Shown: one piece after another, positions 23,802-32,163 of the stretch | Numbering within the stretch: position 1 is the first letter of the stretch | Layout: each line of letters opens with the position of its first letter | Source of the DNA: JAFGCL01 sp964492335 | Lineage (GTDB): Bacteria; Chloroflexota; Dehalococcoidia; UBA2247; RBG-13-53-26 | Assembly: GCA_964492335.1 (NCBI GenBank) | Contig: CAZBJX010000009.1 | Coordinates: forward strand, 22,778 to 86,777 | Length of the DNA: 64,000 bases | Direction of reading: 5' to 3' | Position numbers and translations under genes: made by a program | The notes under the pieces: model-generated | What the model was told of the DNA's origin: nothing | What the model saw: the letters and a program-made list of their open reading frames with translations, nothing else | The model's database searches: none

Positions 23802-25253
23802 CTACCTTACTGGCCGGGCCTTCCAGAAGTAGTTGGTCAGACCCCGGTCGTACTGCAGCTTCCTGAAGGTCATCTCCACGGGCATGCCCACCTCCACCTT
23901 CGCGGGGTCGCGGTCGGTGAGGTCGAAGAAGGCCCTGCCGCCGCCTTCGAACTCGATGAGGACCACCGAGGCCGGCGGATCGATGACCGCGGCGAGGTTG
24001 TCCTGGGTGAAGCTGAATACCCTGGCCTTCCGCCCCTTGAAGGGATAGTCGTCGAAGTTGTCCAGGGCCTGGCACTCGGCGCACACCCGGATGGGGCCGG
24101 TGGTGGCGGCGCCGTTGTCGTACTGCACCGTGCCGCACTTCCGGCACTTGACTCCCCACAGCCCCAGGAGCTGCTTCCTCTCGCGCCAGTTGGCCGACAT
24201 CCTGATGTGCTGCTTGTCCGGCCTGCGGGCGGCTTCCTGAGGGACGATCTCGCGCCACTTCAGGTAATCGTTGTAGTTGGCCATCACCTCCTTGGAGGGG
24301 ATGCTGTTCTTGATGCCCCGGCGCGGCCCCAGCTTCTTGATGGCGTCGGTGACCTGGAGCACCATGGCGTCCGCCCCGTTGCCGCTGCCGGCCACCAGTA
24401 TCCGGTCGCCCGGCTTGGCCTCCTCCAGGGCGCATATGAGCATCATGGGGGCCATGGCGCATCCCGCTATGCCCACATTCAGGAACAGGGCGAAGGGGTC
24501 CTGCACCTGGGCGGCGTCGAAACCGCCCTGCTGCCCGGCCTTCCCGTGCCTCCTGGGGTCTCCCGGGGCATCGAAGGCCACTTTGGAGATGTCCTTTGGC
24601 GTCAGGCCGCACTTCTTCAGCACGCCTTCTATGGCCATCGGGAGGTACCTGGCATAGCCCTCGTCCAGGACAAAGCGGTCCTCCCCGGAGCGGACGAACC
24701 GGTCCTCATCCGACCGCCAGGTGCCGGCCAGCTCGTCGGACACGGAGTAAACGCCCAGAATCTCGGCGATAACGTCGTCCTTGCCGATGAGGAGGGCCGC
24801 GGCGCCGTCGCCGAACTGCTGCTCCGTCATCCCGGCCGGGGCGCCCAGGCGCATGTCGGCCGCCGCCACCAGCACGCTGTCGGCAGAGCCGGCGCGGACC
24901 GTATCCCAGGCCAGGGCCATGGCCGTGGTCCCGGCCCGCAGGGAGGTACAGATGTCTGCCGTGCGGATGTCCTGCCGCAGGTCCAGGGGAACGGCTATGA
25001 AAGCCGAGCACTGCTTCTCCTTGTATGGAGAAGTGGTAGTGGCGAAGAACATGCCGCCCACCTTCGCCGGGTCCACGCCGACCAGGCAATCCAGGGCCGC
25101 TTCCACGGCCATGCTGACGCTGTCCTCGTCGTAGTAAGCCACCGCCCGCTCCCCGGGCATGGCAAAGCCTCCCCAGGCTTTGACGCAGTCTTCACGCTTC
25201 ATTCTGTGCCATGGTATGTAGGCCCCATAGGACGTTATGCCTACCATTTCCAC
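23802..25253 (-). CDS. HMG-CoA-synthase-like protein fused to a DUF35 domain
   Basis: 483 residues. The first ~330 resemble KAS III/HMG-CoA synthase (GITSYGAYIPWHRM, a nucleophile-loop segment, FGDGAAALLIG, GGNG-like AGSGNGADAM). The last ~130 are a DUF35 zinc ribbon (CRKCG...CAEC) and OB fold. At the nucleophile loop the sequence is ICTSLRAGTTAM; compared with the archaeal enzyme's C-K-A-G-T, Leu105 stands where the catalytic Cys should be, with C102 three residues earlier. True HMG-CoA synthesis is therefore uncertain. First gene of the operon; the fusion of DUF35 to this fold suggests it docks with the adjacent thiolase. Confidence 0.87.
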   Translation of the reverse strand: MEMVGITSYGAYIPWHRMKREDCVKAWGGFAMPGERAVAYYDEDSVSMAVEAALDCLVGVDPAKVGGMFFATTTSPYKEKQCSAFIAVPLDLRQDIRTADICTSLRAGTTAMALAWDTVRAGSADSVLVAAADMRLGAPAGMTEQQFGDGAAALLIGKDDVIAEILGVYSVSDELAGTWRSDEDRFVRSGEDRFVLDEGYARYLPMAIEGVLKKCGLTPKDISKVAFDAPGDPRRHGKAGQQGGFDAAQVQDPFALFLNVGIAGCAMAPMMLICALEEAKPGDRILVAGSGNGADAMVLQVTDAIKKLGPRRGIKNSIPSKEVMANYNDYLKWREIVPQEAARRPDKQHIRMSANWRERKQLLGLWGVKCRKCGTVQYDNGAATTGPIRVCAECQALDNFDDYPFKGRKARVFSFTQDNLAAVIDPPASVVLIEFEGGGRAFFDLTDRDPAKVEVGMPVEMTFRKLQYDRGLTNYFWKARPVR

Positions 25254-25261
25254 CTCCTATT

Positions 25262-25274
25262 TGACGAATCGTTA
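25262..25274. promoter_or_regulatory. Imperfect palindrome, possible repressor operator
   Basis: TGACGA-A-TCGTTA: 6-base arms with one mismatch each side, 9 bases before the first gene's start codon and downstream of both promoters. TetR-like repressors of fatty-acid genes use similar short palindromes. No regulator gene is adjacent. Confidence 0.35.
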
Positions 25275-25297
25275 GGGCAGGAAGCGCGCTGGCATCT

Positions 25298-25327
25298 ATT
25301 ATAGATGAGGGCGACACTAATACTCAA
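25298..25327 (-). promoter_or_regulatory. Proximal promoter of the acyl-CoA operon
   Basis: Minus strand: TTGAGT (25327-25322), spacer 18, TATAAT (25303-25298). The -10 is embedded in the palindrome ATCTA-TTA-TAGAT (25294-25306), so a protein bound there would block it. Confidence 0.55.
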
Positions 25328-25394
25328 AGCAGACCAAAATGACTGACCCCGACCGCGATGCTAATAGCACAATGCCATCCGGAGTGGCGGCTAG

Positions 25395-25423
25395 ATTATA
25401 TGAACTGCCATCGGGGCAGTCAA
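25395..25423 (-). promoter_or_regulatory. Distal promoter of the acyl-CoA operon
   Basis: Minus strand: TTGACT (25423-25418), spacer 17, TATAAT (25400-25395). A very strong match, giving a leader of about 135 nt before the start at 25253. Confidence 0.65.
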
Positions 25424-25443
25424 ACGGATCCTATTTTGTAAGG

Positions 25444-25472
25444 GGCGGGCCGGTGCCGGTCACCGGCCCGCC
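25444..25472 (-). terminator. 12-bp GC-rich hairpin after the FAD oxidoreductase gene
   Basis: Perfect 12-bp stem (25444-25455 with 25461-25472), 5-base loop, 45 bases after the stop of the oxidoreductase at 25517 and just before the acyl-CoA operon promoter. It would separate the two minus-strand units. Confidence 0.6.
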
Positions 25473-25516
25473 TCAAGCGCTCCCGGGTTGTCCGGGCGCC
25501 GCCCCGGGCCCGGGTG

Positions 25517-26986
25517 CTAGATCATGGCCTGGCGCTGGAGGTGGTACCGCACCACGGCATCAGCCACCTTCACGCCGGAGTCCGTGGCCTGCTGCACGCC
25601 CACGCCGATCCCGCCGGCATCGCACCCGACATAGTAGAGCCCCTGGATGGGCGCCTTGATGGACGGCTTCCTGGATCCACCCTGCCCCACCATCTGGGCC
25701 AGGCCGATGCACTCGCCGCCGATCCCGGGCAGCACCGAGTCCCGCGTCAGCACGCTGACGTCATGCGGGGTGTAGTACTCCCGGGCCTCGATCGCCGCCT
25801 CCATATCCGGGAAGACCTGGAACATCATCTCCTCGCCCTTGTCGAACCACGGCTTCAGGTCATTCTCCCTGAGCTTCGGGTCAGTGGGGCCAAGGAACCC
25901 GGCCAGCACGATCTGCTTGCCCGGAGGCGCAGCCGTGGGATCGTAGTTGGAGGGGATCTCGAACCAGACCGGCATCTCCTTGGGCAGCTGCCCGGCCTTG
26001 GCCTTGATCCACTTCTCCAGGTTCCAGGCGGTCTCAGTGGATATGATGGCCCCGAAAGGCACGGTGGGAATGATGGGCTTGCTCAGGAAGTAGCGGATGC
26101 CGATGAAGGAGAGCGAAGGCACCAGCTCCTTGACGTAATTCACGTAGGACTTGTCGAAGTGCTTCTCGCCGATGAGCTTGAGCACCGTGGGCTGGATCCC
26201 CGCGTTGCTGATCACGATGGGCGCCCGGTACGTGTCCTTGTCCGTCGAGACCCCGGTCACCCGGCCGTTCTCCACGTTGATCTTCTCCACGCGGGTCCGG
26301 AAGATGGTCTTGCCCCCGAACTTCTCCACGGCCTCGGCATAGGCCTCCGCCACCCGGCCGATGCCGCCCCTGGCGAACAGGCCGCCGCCGCGCAGGAAGA
26401 CCTGCTGCACCACGGTGATGGCCTCGGAGGCGGCCACCGCGTCCGCCGGGATCACGAAGCAGGCATCCGAGACCAGGCTGGTGAGAAAGCTGTAGAGGCC
26501 TTTCGACACCTTGTGCCGGCCCAGGTACTCGGCGAAGCTGATGTCGTCCATGGCCGCGATGTCCTTGGGGGCCATCAGGGTCATCTCGCCCAGCAGGTTC
26601 AGGGCGTCCGCCTGCTCCGCCTCCGGGACCTCCAGCCAGGAGAAGATCTTCACCGGGTCCGGTGTCGCCTCGTCCGCTCCCGTCACCCACTTGCCGGAGG
26701 ACTGCTTGAACCTGGGGCCCTGCACCCCGGGGGTGACGAACTCCACCTTGTCCTCCACCCCCAGCTCTTTGAGGACCGCCTGCAGCACGTTGTCCTGGAC
26801 CGGGGCGGAGACCACCAGCCACGCATTGTAGGTCCAGCCGCCCTTGGAAATGGACATGCCTTTGCCGCCCGCCTTGGCGTTCTTGTCCAGCAGGAGCACC
26901 TTGAGGCCCCTCTTGGCCAGGAGTGCGGCGCTGGCAGCCCCCCCGAAGCCGGCGCCAACCACTATGACATCATAGGAATCCGACAT
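25517..26986 (-). CDS. Phytoene-desaturase-like FAD oxidoreductase (1)
   Basis: 489 residues of the phytoene dehydrogenase/amine-oxidase-like flavoprotein family. The FAD-binding GAGFGG (11-16) is followed by LLDKNAKAGGKGMS. The C-terminal YYVGCDAGGIGVG closes the FAD site. The family carries out desaturation or saturation of isoprenoids, carotenoids and related lipids; here the substrate is unknown. The ATG at 26986 has GGGGGAAC upstream. It is transcribed from its own promoter upstream of the acyl-CoA operon. It is the most divergent of the five homologues in this window, closest to CrtI-like and prenyl reductase-like members by motif pattern. Confidence 0.85.
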   Translation of the reverse strand: MSDSYDVIVVGAGFGGAASAALLAKRGLKVLLLDKNAKAGGKGMSISKGGWTYNAWLVVSAPVQDNVLQAVLKELGVEDKVEFVTPGVQGPRFKQSSGKWVTGADEATPDPVKIFSWLEVPEAEQADALNLLGEMTLMAPKDIAAMDDISFAEYLGRHKVSKGLYSFLTSLVSDACFVIPADAVAASEAITVVQQVFLRGGGLFARGGIGRVAEAYAEAVEKFGGKTIFRTRVEKINVENGRVTGVSTDKDTYRAPIVISNAGIQPTVLKLIGEKHFDKSYVNYVKELVPSLSFIGIRYFLSKPIIPTVPFGAIISTETAWNLEKWIKAKAGQLPKEMPVWFEIPSNYDPTAAPPGKQIVLAGFLGPTDPKLRENDLKPWFDKGEEMMFQVFPDMEAAIEAREYYTPHDVSVLTRDSVLPGIGGECIGLAQMVGQGGSRKPSIKAPIQGLYYVGCDAGGIGVGVQQATDSGVKVADAVVRYHLQRQAMI

Positions 26987-27099
26987 GATTGTTCCCCCTT
27001 TCTGAGTATTGCTGCCCGGGTCGGATCCGGGATACAACCGGCGCACCCGGTGAGCCCGGCCAACCTCGCGCTTCCCCCCAAGTCTTCAGCTTCCCTAAG

Positions 27100-27128
27100 A
27101 TAATATGTGCCGGGCTAAGCTATGTCAA
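27100..27128 (-). promoter_or_regulatory. Promoter of the FAD oxidoreductase at 25517-26986
   Basis: Minus strand: TTGACA (27128-27123), spacer 17, TATTAT (27105-27100). Strong match, leaving a ~107-nt leader. The rest of the gap, 27129-27413, shows no gene or signal I can support. Confidence 0.65.
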
Positions 27129-27413
27129 ACCCCGGCCACCTCCCCTTCGGAGCGACCAGGCCGCAGTCTCCCCCTCGGGGCGGCAGGGCCAACTCCGAGC
27201 CACTTGGCTCGACAAACCTGGCCGGTTGTGTCTGTTCACCCCGGCACTCATCTGCAATCGTTGTGCAGGAGCAGGCTATTGCGGTCCTGCGGTATTCTTG
27301 TGGCAATGGTCTCAGGCCCTGGCCGGGCCGCGGGGCACGGGCCGGAGCGCCGATGGCCCGCGGTGATGCAGCCACGATTACTCATCCGGCGTGATGAGAA
27401 GGGATGGTGAGCA

Positions 27414-28319
27414 ATGAGAAGGAAGATCGGAGTTGTCCTCGGCGTACTGGGAGTGCTCGCCCTGGTCTTCGGCGTAGTGTGGGTTACCGTTATCTGGCCC
27501 GGCCTGGCCAGGATCCCGGCCAATCTGGTGCAGCAGGTCGACCTGCAGGGCACCATGACCCTGTTCGAGCCGGAGCACGGCGGCCCGGTCACCTACGATG
27601 TCGCCACCCACCGGAAGTACACGGCGCAGAGCGCGACGGGCGATGTGGTGTACCTGCGGGAAGACATCTGGGCCGAGGACACCGCCACCAGCCGGGAGGT
27701 CTTCCGCGACCAGTTTCTCCTGGGGATCGACCGGGTAACGCGGCAGAACGTGGAGGGGCTGGGGGACGGGTGCGGCGGTGGCCACTACAACTTCCCCTTC
27801 GACGTGAGCAAGGACAAGGTATACCCGTTCTGGAACGAAGGGAATCCGGCCAACCTGGACTGCGTGTTCGTTGAGGAGACGGACTTCCGGGGACTGCACG
27901 TCTACGTCTTCGAGATGACCACTCCGGAGGGCGGGCTTTCCCTGCCGGCCAGCTTCGACACGCCTGCCATGACCATCAACCAGACCATCAGGATGTGGGT
28001 GGAGCCCGTGAGCGGCATGCCGCTGCAGATCGCCGATCGCACCACGAGGACCGGCCAGGTCCCGGTGCCCGACAAGGACTTCCCCAACACCACCCCTTAC
28101 TCGTATCAGACCGTGACCTTCTTCGAGGATGACCTGACCTTCACCGAAGACACCGTGGCCGGCCTGGTCGATGACGCCAAAGCCGCCAAGACCCAGGTGG
28201 CCCTGGGCAAGAAGCTGCTGCCCTGGCTGTCCATAAGCAGCGGCATCCTGCTGGTGCTGGTCGGGGTGTTCCTGACCCTCAAACCGGGCAGGGCCCCCGC
28301 GGCGCCAACCAGGGAGTAG
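27414..28319 (+). CDS. DUF3068-like membrane-anchored protein
   Basis: 301 residues: an N-terminal membrane segment (about 6-28), a large extracytoplasmic domain and a second membrane segment near the C-terminus (about 268-290) with a short Lys/Arg-rich tail. The ordering (TM, beta-rich domain with YPFWNE and FETDF-like stretches, TM) matches DUF3068/PorA-like proteins best known in actinobacteria. Function in this lineage is unknown. The assignment is from overall pattern, not from a catalytic motif. Gene stands alone, 165 bases before the ABC transporter. Confidence 0.6.
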   Translation: MRRKIGVVLGVLGVLALVFGVVWVTVIWPGLARIPANLVQQVDLQGTMTLFEPEHGGPVTYDVATHRKYTAQSATGDVVYLREDIWAEDTATSREVFRDQFLLGIDRVTRQNVEGLGDGCGGGHYNFPFDVSKDKVYPFWNEGNPANLDCVFVEETDFRGLHVYVFEMTTPEGGLSLPASFDTPAMTINQTIRMWVEPVSGMPLQIADRTTRTGQVPVPDKDFPNTTPYSYQTVTFFEDDLTFTEDTVAGLVDDAKAAKTQVALGKKLLPWLSISSGILLVLVGVFLTLKPGRAPAAPTRE

Positions 28320-28483
28320 AAGGCCCAGCCCGGGGGCGGCGCCGCCCCCCCCGGTCGGTGGCGGAGTCCGGAAGACAGGCCTGCGCCACCGGCCCGGGGG
28401 CAGCCGCCACTGCCTTCAGGACCGGCGCTTTTCTCCGGGCCGGCGGGGTGCTAAAATGACGGCGCCGGAGGGCTCGCAAGAGC

Positions 28484-29395
28484 ATGAACGCCGTCGACAG
28501 CGCAGTCCAGGTCTCCAACGTCACCAAACGTTTCGGCAACGTGACGGCGGCCGCCGGCGTCTCCTTCGAGGTAGCCCGCGGGGACATCTTCGGGCTGATC
28601 GGGCCAAACGGCGCCGGCAAGACCACCGTCATCCGCCTGCTGATGGAGATCATCAGGCCGGACTCGGGGCAGGTCCGCATACTGGGGGAGCTCTTCAGTG
28701 AAGCCACCAAGGACCGCATCGGGTATCTCCCCGAGGAGCGCGGGCTCTACAAGAAGCTCTCCGTGACGGAGACGCTTTCCTATCTCTCGTCGCTGAAGGG
28801 GGTTTCCGGGCCGGTGGTGCGGCGGCGCGCGACCATGCTCCTGGAGCGCACCGGCATGCTCCCCCACCAGGAGAAGAAGGTGGAGGAGCTGTCCAAGGGC
28901 ATGGCCCAGCTCATCCAGTTCATCGCCACCATACTGCACGACCCGGAGCTGGTCATCCTGGATGAGCCGTTCTACGGCCTCGACCCGGTGAACACGCGGC
29001 TGATCAAGGACATGGTGGGGGAGCTGCGCCGGGAGGGCCGGACCGTCATCCTCAGCACCCACATGATGAACGAGGTGGAGGAGCTCTGCGACCGGATAGT
29101 GATGATCAGCGGGGGGCGCCCGGTGCTCTACGGCAACCTGGCCGACATCAAGGGCCGCTTTCGCACCAACTCGGTGTTCCTCTCCGTCGATGGCCACCCG
29201 GGCCACATGGACGGGGTCACCGCGGTCAGGGACCACGGGACCCACCTGGAGCTGGCCCTCGACACGCGGACCAGCCCCCAGGCGGTGCTGGCCTCCCTCG
29301 TCGGCCGGGGCATCAACGTCCGCCGCTTCGAGGTGGCCACTCCTCCGCTCTCCGAGATCTTCATCCGGGTGGCCAGGGGAGGGCCCGGTGAATAA
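28484..29395 (+). CDS. ABC transporter ATP-binding protein (ABC-2 exporter type)
   Basis: 303 residues. Walker A GPNGAGKTT (40-48), Q-loop YLPEERGLY, an ABC signature written LSKGM (136-140) instead of LSGGQ, Walker B ELVILDEP (155-162) and the switch His in STHMMNEVEEL. The C-terminal ~90 residues match the DUF4162 tail of NatA/YhaQ-type ATPases. It energises the permease encoded by the overlapping next gene. A -10-like TAAAAT lies 20 bases upstream. Confidence 0.93.
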   Translation: MNAVDSAVQVSNVTKRFGNVTAAAGVSFEVARGDIFGLIGPNGAGKTTVIRLLMEIIRPDSGQVRILGELFSEATKDRIGYLPEERGLYKKLSVTETLSYLSSLKGVSGPVVRRRATMLLERTGMLPHQEKKVEELSKGMAQLIQFIATILHDPELVILDEPFYGLDPVNTRLIKDMVGELRREGRTVILSTHMMNEVEELCDRIVMISGGRPVLYGNLADIKGRFRTNSVFLSVDGHPGHMDGVTAVRDHGTHLELALDTRTSPQAVLASLVGRGINVRRFEVATPPLSEIFIRVARGGPGE

Positions 29396-30596
29396 GACGC
29401 TGATCGTGTTCCGGCACGAGCTGCTGGTTACCTTGAGGAGGAAGTCCTTCATCCTGGTCACCCTGGCCGTGCCGCTGCTGATGCTGGCGGGATACGGGAT
29501 CTACCAGGGCGTGCAGCGGTGGCACCACCCCCCGGAGGCCGAGACCAGGATCGGCTGCGTGGACCTGGCCGGCGGCTTCGACCGGTACGACGGCCCCGGG
29601 GCCGACTTCGTCCCCTGCCCCGACGTGGCCGAGGCCACGGCCTCCCTCCTGGCCGGGGAGATCAGCGAGTTCTTCGTAATCCCGCCGGACTACCTCCAGA
29701 CCGGCCTCATCGTCAGGTACACCACGCGGCGGGAGATGCAGGCGCCACCGGAGTCGGTGGCCGGCATCACTGACTTCCTGATCACCAACCTCATCGGGGA
29801 CCAGGCCAGCGCCGAGGTCCTGGAGCGGGTCAGGGCGCCCGCCATACTCAGTTCCATCAGGCTGGATGACACGGGGCACGCGACCGAAGGGCAGGACATG
29901 TTCCTGCATTTCTTCCTGCCGTACATCTTCGCCATGCTGCTGGTGTTCTCCATCTTCTTCGCTTCCGGGTACCTGCTGCAGGGGGTATCCGAGGAGAAGG
30001 AGAGCCGGCTGATCGAGGTGCTGCTGTCTTCGGTCTCGGCCAGGCAGCTCCTGGCCGGCAAAGTGCTGGGCCTGGGAGCGGCCGGCCTGGCCCAGATGCT
30101 CCTGTGGATGGCCTCCCTGTGGGTGCTCATTGACGTTGGCCTGTCCCGGATCCCGTCCCTGAGCGATGCGTCCCTGCCTCCGGGCCTTATCGCCCTGGCG
30201 CTGGCATACTACGTGCTGGGATACCTGCTGTTCGGCGTGGTGATGGCCGTCCTGGGCTCGCTGGGGACCACGGCCCGGGAGTCCCAGAGCTGGTCCAGCA
30301 TCGTTTCGCTCGCGGCCGTGGTGCCCCTCTTCTTCCTCACCCTGATCATCGAGAACCCGGGCCACCCCATCGCCGTCGTCCTGACCCTCATCCCGCCCAC
30401 GGCCCCGATCACGGCCGTGATGAGGCTGTCGGCGGAGGGGGTGCCGGCCTGGCAGCTGGCCCTGAGCCTGGCCCTGCTGGCAGCGGCCATAGTCTTCGGC
30501 GTGTGGGCCGGCGCCAAGATATTCCGGGCCTCGCTCCTGATGTACGGCAAGAGGCCGGGCCCCCGCGAGATCGCCCGCTTCATCAGAGAGGCCTGA
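29388..30596 (+). CDS. ABC-2 type permease, NatB/YhaP-like
   Basis: 402 residues. One N-terminal membrane segment, a ~150-residue extracytoplasmic domain, then five to six membrane segments in the C-terminal half (from about residue 175), with the ABC-2 family signature GVSEEKESRLIEVLLSSVSA. It starts with GTG at 29388, overlapping the ATPase gene by 8 bases. NatAB-type exporters extrude sodium, drugs or peptides; the substrate here is unknown. Converges with the MarR gene. Confidence 0.9.
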   Translation: MNKTLIVFRHELLVTLRRKSFILVTLAVPLLMLAGYGIYQGVQRWHHPPEAETRIGCVDLAGGFDRYDGPGADFVPCPDVAEATASLLAGEISEFFVIPPDYLQTGLIVRYTTRREMQAPPESVAGITDFLITNLIGDQASAEVLERVRAPAILSSIRLDDTGHATEGQDMFLHFFLPYIFAMLLVFSIFFASGYLLQGVSEEKESRLIEVLLSSVSARQLLAGKVLGLGAAGLAQMLLWMASLWVLIDVGLSRIPSLSDASLPPGLIALALAYYVLGYLLFGVVMAVLGSLGTTARESQSWSSIVSLAAVVPLFFLTLIIENPGHPIAVVLTLIPPTAPITAVMRLSAEGVPAWQLALSLALLAAAIVFGVWAGAKIFRASLLMYGKRPGPREIARFIREA

Positions 30597-30615
30597 CGCG
30601 GCAGCCGCTGGCGGT

Positions 30616-31128
30616 TCAGGGATACGGGAGGGGCTGCCTCATCCTGAGCTCTTCCAGCGCTCTCCGGCGCACCTTCATCAGGGCTTCCCTGAGGCCCTCC
30701 TGCTCTCGTGACGAGAGGCTGGACATGATGCTGTGAATGGCGCTGACCTCCATCACTTTGCGGTAGGCCTTCTCTCCCTTGTCCGTCATGGCCACCCGCA
30801 CCATGTTCTTCCGCTGGAGGTCCCTGACCCTCTTGATCAGGCCCTGCTTCTCCATGCGGGAGAGAAGGCCGGAGATGGTATGGGGCTCCCTGAACAGGGA
30901 CCGGGATATCTCGGCCGGTGTCACCGGCCGTTCCTCGCTCTTGACGACCATCAGCACCTCAGCATGCATCTGCGGCACGCCCAGATGCCTCAGCTCCGCC
31001 TCCGACGCCCGGATGGCCGCGTGCTGGGCCTGGTTGAGCAGTGTCCAGAGCTCATTCTCCTGACCAACCCTTGCCTTCTCCCGACCAGCACTTGCCTTCG
31101 CCCGACCAACGCTCGCCTTCGCCTTCAT
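30616..31128 (-). CDS. MarR-family regulator with repeated N-terminal extension
   Basis: 170 residues. The winged helix-turn-helix (about 55-145) shows LTPAEISRSLFREPHTISGLLSRMEKQGLI and DKGEKAYRKV. The first ~30 residues are a lysine-rich stretch built of three 7-residue repeats (KASVGRA, KASAGRE, KARVGQE) encoded by 21-base DNA repeats. The ATG at 31128 has GGAGGTGGGAG upstream; the open frame extends to 31206 but no second site is seen. It converges with the ABC exporter and is the obvious candidate to regulate it. Confidence 0.88.
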   Translation of the reverse strand: MKAKASVGRAKASAGREKARVGQENELWTLLNQAQHAAIRASEAELRHLGVPQMHAEVLMVVKSEERPVTPAEISRSLFREPHTISGLLSRMEKQGLIKRVRDLQRKNMVRVAMTDKGEKAYRKVMEVSAIHSIMSSLSSREQEGLREALMKVRRRALEELRMRQPLPYP

Positions 31129-31359
31129 TGCTCCCACCTCCCGAATCAACGCTTCGCGCGCCCTGGCAATGTCCCACTGAACGGCAGACGCCTCTCCGGG
31201 GAACACGGGCTTGGAGAAGAGTCCCCCCTATCCCGGGCCAGATCACATCGCAGGCGAATTACCGATAGCCACCCCCAGGCAACCGGCGGATGCAGCGGCA
31301 GGAGTCGCTGCGCCCATCTTAAACGACAGGATCATCGCATGTCAAGGGCCGGTGTGGTG

Positions 31360-31494
31360 GTTCTATGATTGTGACACCCCTCAATGGTTCAGTGAAAATG
31401 TCACCCTATGAAGGAGACGGTGACGTTGAATCAGAGGCAACAGCAGCGACTGACGGCATTGAACAGGGTGCAGAGAGGAGAGCCGACGGGGGAG
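31360..31494 (+). mobile_element. Insertion-sequence end with transposase start (remnant A)
   Basis: 31360-31425 matches 55678-55743 (opposite strand) at 54 of 66 positions without gaps. It includes AAAATGTCAC and the start ATGAAGGAGACGGTGACG. The frame continues from 31408 with residues like the N-terminus of helix-turn-helix transposases (MKETVTLNQ, then QQQRLTALNRVQRGE) for about 29 codons, then becomes unrelated Arg/Pro-rich sequence. It is a broken left end of an insertion sequence. Confidence 0.6.
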
Positions 31495-31623
31495 CGTCCC
31501 CGGACAAGGGAACGCGGCCCGCCCGGGCGACTAATATGGCAGAAAGCGCAGAGGGTGGGCGGCCTGGCAACGCGGGTCCGGCCGGATTCGCGGCCCCGCA
31601 GGCGCGCCCGGCAGGTACGGAGA

Positions 31624-31932
31624 ATGGCAGGGACCAGAAGACCATACATGCGGCACAGCTACCGCTACGAGTGCATGCTGGGGACCACCTTCAAGAGCGT
31701 CGCCGGCCACCTGGACGCCTGCTGCCTGCGGAACTCGGACGGCGATGACGGCTGCGCCGTCTCGGCCCAGTGCCGCCGGTGGTGGGACAAGAAGTGCAAT
31801 CGCACCCGCCCGGAGCTCTCCGAGGAGGAGATAGTGGCCATCATCGCCCAGTTCGAGGAAGTCCGGGAGGTGTGGCTGCGGAAGAAGGCCCTCTCCGATC
31901 CGGCCCGCGGCCGGGTGCCGGTGAGCTGCTGA
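31624..31932 (+). CDS. Hypothetical protein, cysteine-containing
   Basis: 102 residues from an ATG with GGAG upstream. YECMLGTTF, HLDACCLRN, CAVSAQCRRWWDKKC supply seven cysteines, followed by an amphipathic EEEIVAIIAQFEEVREVWLRKKAL helix. No family recognised. The frame is open upstream into the transposase remnant, so a fusion transcript is possible, but composition changes at about 31500. A start at 31648 is an alternative. Confidence 0.5.
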   Translation: MAGTRRPYMRHSYRYECMLGTTFKSVAGHLDACCLRNSDGDDGCAVSAQCRRWWDKKCNRTRPELSEEEIVAIIAQFEEVREVWLRKKALSDPARGRVPVSC

Positions 31933-32163
31933 GCCGCCGGCCACCCCACCCACGCCCTGCCGGGGCGCTGCATTCCCGCGGACTCCCCTGATTCCCGGAG
32001 ACCACCGCGGCGCCCGCATGCCCGGGCCCGGCCCTGATCCCGCTCCGGCCGCCCGGAGCTTCCCAGGGGTTGCGGCGGCTGATATACTGGCATCCGTGCC
32101 GCCGGGCCGCCAGGGCCAGCCTTGGCGCCGGTTGCAGCGCAGTGGCTTTGCCTCGAGGCTAGG

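Noticed and set aside
31408..31623. Single 174-residue gene from 31408
   Set aside because: The first part is an insertion-sequence remnant and composition changes near 31500; only the segment from 31624 looks like a normal protein.
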